From Candidatus Hydrogenedentes bacterium CG07_land_8_20_14_0_80_42_17 (GTDB lineage Bacteria > UBA8481), in the NCBI GenBank assembly GCA_002780065.1, contig PEWQ01000100.1, positions 1 through 23,227 of the forward strand: DNA of 23,227 nt, given 5' to 3'. How positions within the stretch are numbered: the first letter of the stretch is position 1; the number at the start of each line of letters is the position of its first letter. The notes beneath the pieces were generated by a model. The model saw nothing but the letters and a program-made list of their open reading frames with translations. It had not been told where the DNA came from and searched no databases. Positions 22,185 through 23,227 of this stretch are shown here, piece after piece. The translations under genes and the position numbers were made by a program.

Positions 22185-23227
22185 GTTGATATTCCCAAAA
22201 GCCCCAGACAAAGCTCTGCGGTTCTTTTCGAGCTTCCAGCCGACCCTAGTATTTTTCGAAGACGAATAGACATTTCTTTCGCAGTATTTTCGCTCAGTTT
22301 GTCGAATTCCGCTAGTATTCTTTCGACATTAGCAGATGATTGGATAAGTTCAGGAACAATATCTTCGTTCAAGAGAATATTCGGCATAGAAAACCTTCGC
22401 GTTTGCACGAGCATTTTTCCAATGAAATATGAGAACCACGAGAGTTTATAAAACGAAACGAATGGAATTCCGAGAAGCGCTGTTTCCAGAGTTGACGTTC
22501 CTGATTTGACAATTGCGCGACGTGAAGAGACAAGAAGTTTTCTGGCGGAGCCAGTGTAAAGTTCTAGATTAGTATCTTTGAAGAGATCGATTAATTTCGA
22601 ATCTGCAACGGATATTATCGGCCTCCATTTCTTTTTAGCGAGTGCAGTCCCTACTTTTTCCATCAACGGCAAATGCTTAATGATTTCATTTCTTCTCGAG
22701 CCTGGAAGTAATGCTACAACATTATCTTTTTTTAGTTCAGAGTCTGCTTCCGGAACTTCCAGTTCAATCAGCGGATGCCCTACGAATTCTGCGTTAGGGA
22801 AAATATTTTCTTCGAACGGAAATACGACGGCAATTTTGTCGATTATTTTAGAAAGTATTCCTATACGGCTTTTGTGCCACGCCCAGACCTGAGGAGCAAT
22901 ATAGTAAAGCAGTTTCGGACGGGGATTTAATTTATTAATCGATTTTGCAAGTTTAATATTGAATCCGGGATAATCGACGAGCACGACCAGATCGGCGCGC
23001 TTTGCGGCAGAAAGCGCAATAGAAAAATTTTTAACTATTCCGGGAATATGCTTCAATACTTCGCTGAATCCTGTGACCGATTCTTTTGAAAGATCGGAAA
23101 GAATATTTGCACCTGCTGTTTTTAGCGCGCTGCCGCCGAGCGCGGCAATTTGAGCGGCAGGACACATTTTTTTTATTGTGGCCGCTAAAACGGCCGCGTG
23201 GCAGTCTCCGGAACGATCTCCGGCAAC
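22178..23227 (-). CDS. lpxB: lipid-A-disaccharide synthase (5' end outside window)
   Basis: LpxB joins UDP-2,3-diacylglucosamine and lipid X to form the beta-1,6 disaccharide of lipid A. The frame stays open to the last base, so the true start is beyond 23227; an internal Met at 23167 is not the start. The visible 349 codons begin VAGDRSGDCHAA, the family's N-terminal AGE-x-SGD motif with Asp in place of Glu. They continue with GGSALKTAGANI, VLVDYPGFNIKLAK, YYIAPQVWAWH, VGHPLIE, LLPGSRRNEI and KSGTSTLETALLGIPFVSFYK. These are all characteristic of glycosyltransferase family 19. Only a few N-terminal residues are missing. It heads the operon segment seen here. Confidence 0.96.
   Translation of the reverse strand, partial: VAGDRSGDCHAAVLAATIKKMCPAAQIAALGGSALKTAGANILSDLSKESVTGFSEVLKHIPGIVKNFSIALSAAKRADLVVLVDYPGFNIKLAKSINKLNPRPKLLYYIAPQVWAWHKSRIGILSKIIDKIAVVFPFEENIFPNAEFVGHPLIELEVPEADSELKKDNVVALLPGSRRNEIIKHLPLMEKVGTALAKKKWRPIISVADSKLIDLFKDTNLELYTGSARKLLVSSRRAIVKSGTSTLETALLGIPFVSFYKLSWFSYFIGKMLVQTRRFSMPNILLNEDIVPELIQSSANVERILAEFDKLSENTAKEMSIRLRKILGSAGSSKRTAELCLGLLGISTC

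Noticed and set aside
23108-23167. Met at 23167 as the lpxB start
   Set aside because: The frame continues upstream to the window edge and encodes the conserved AG-x-x-SGD motif, so the true start lies outside.

Overview
The window reads as chromosomal housekeeping DNA from a diderm (Gram-negative) bacterium. The evidence is a lipid A operon (lpxB-msbA-lpxK-lpxL) plus a full set of ordinary bacterial genes. A rubrerythrin suggests an anaerobic or microaerophilic life. Base composition is moderately AT-rich, genes are packed tightly, and many starts overlap the previous stop as ATGA or GTGA. Gene order and the GC-rich intergenic palindromes would fit an uncultured candidate phylum such as Omnitrophota or a relative. 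That placement is a weak inference and the sequence alone does not fix it.

Layout. Positions 1-178 hold the possible end of an upstream gene, a hairpin with a T-run, and a promoter lying directly on the lysC start. On the plus strand, 179-6171 carries aspartokinase (lysC), citramalate synthase (cimA), hisS and aspS: amino-acid supply and tRNA charging. Next, 6178-8708 carries a PgpH-type c-di-AMP phosphodiesterase and ybeY. A 310-base spacer (8709-9018) is full of palindromic repeats. Then 9019-13619 carries two tandem DUF21/CBS (CNNM/CorC-type) membrane proteins, RNase R and SmpB. YbeY, RNase R and SmpB all act in RNA turnover or ribosome rescue, so this stretch is a loose ribosome quality-control cluster.

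After smpB comes the only clearly accessory piece, a hicB-hicA toxin-antitoxin pair (13784-14175). It is bracketed by two identical 21-base repeats and followed by a short sequence that echoes the C-terminal motif of SmpB. The hicA gene is only 58 codons.

From 14245 to the end everything is on the minus strand. Read in the direction of transcription, a lipid A operon runs lpxB (cut by the window edge), msbA, lpxK, lpxL, rdgB and pgi. It is followed by separately initiated rubrerythrin and dihydrolipoyl dehydrogenase genes. The two gene blocks converge at about 14176-14244.

No large unknown system is visible. The points most worth a second look are: a lysC start with no ribosome binding site that is probably leaderless, together with a strong internal Shine-Dalgarno that could start a separate beta subunit; the repeat-bracketed hicBA cassette with the SmpB-like remnant; the palindrome cluster at 8850-8995; and a YbeY in which the third metal-binding histidine is replaced by aspartate.
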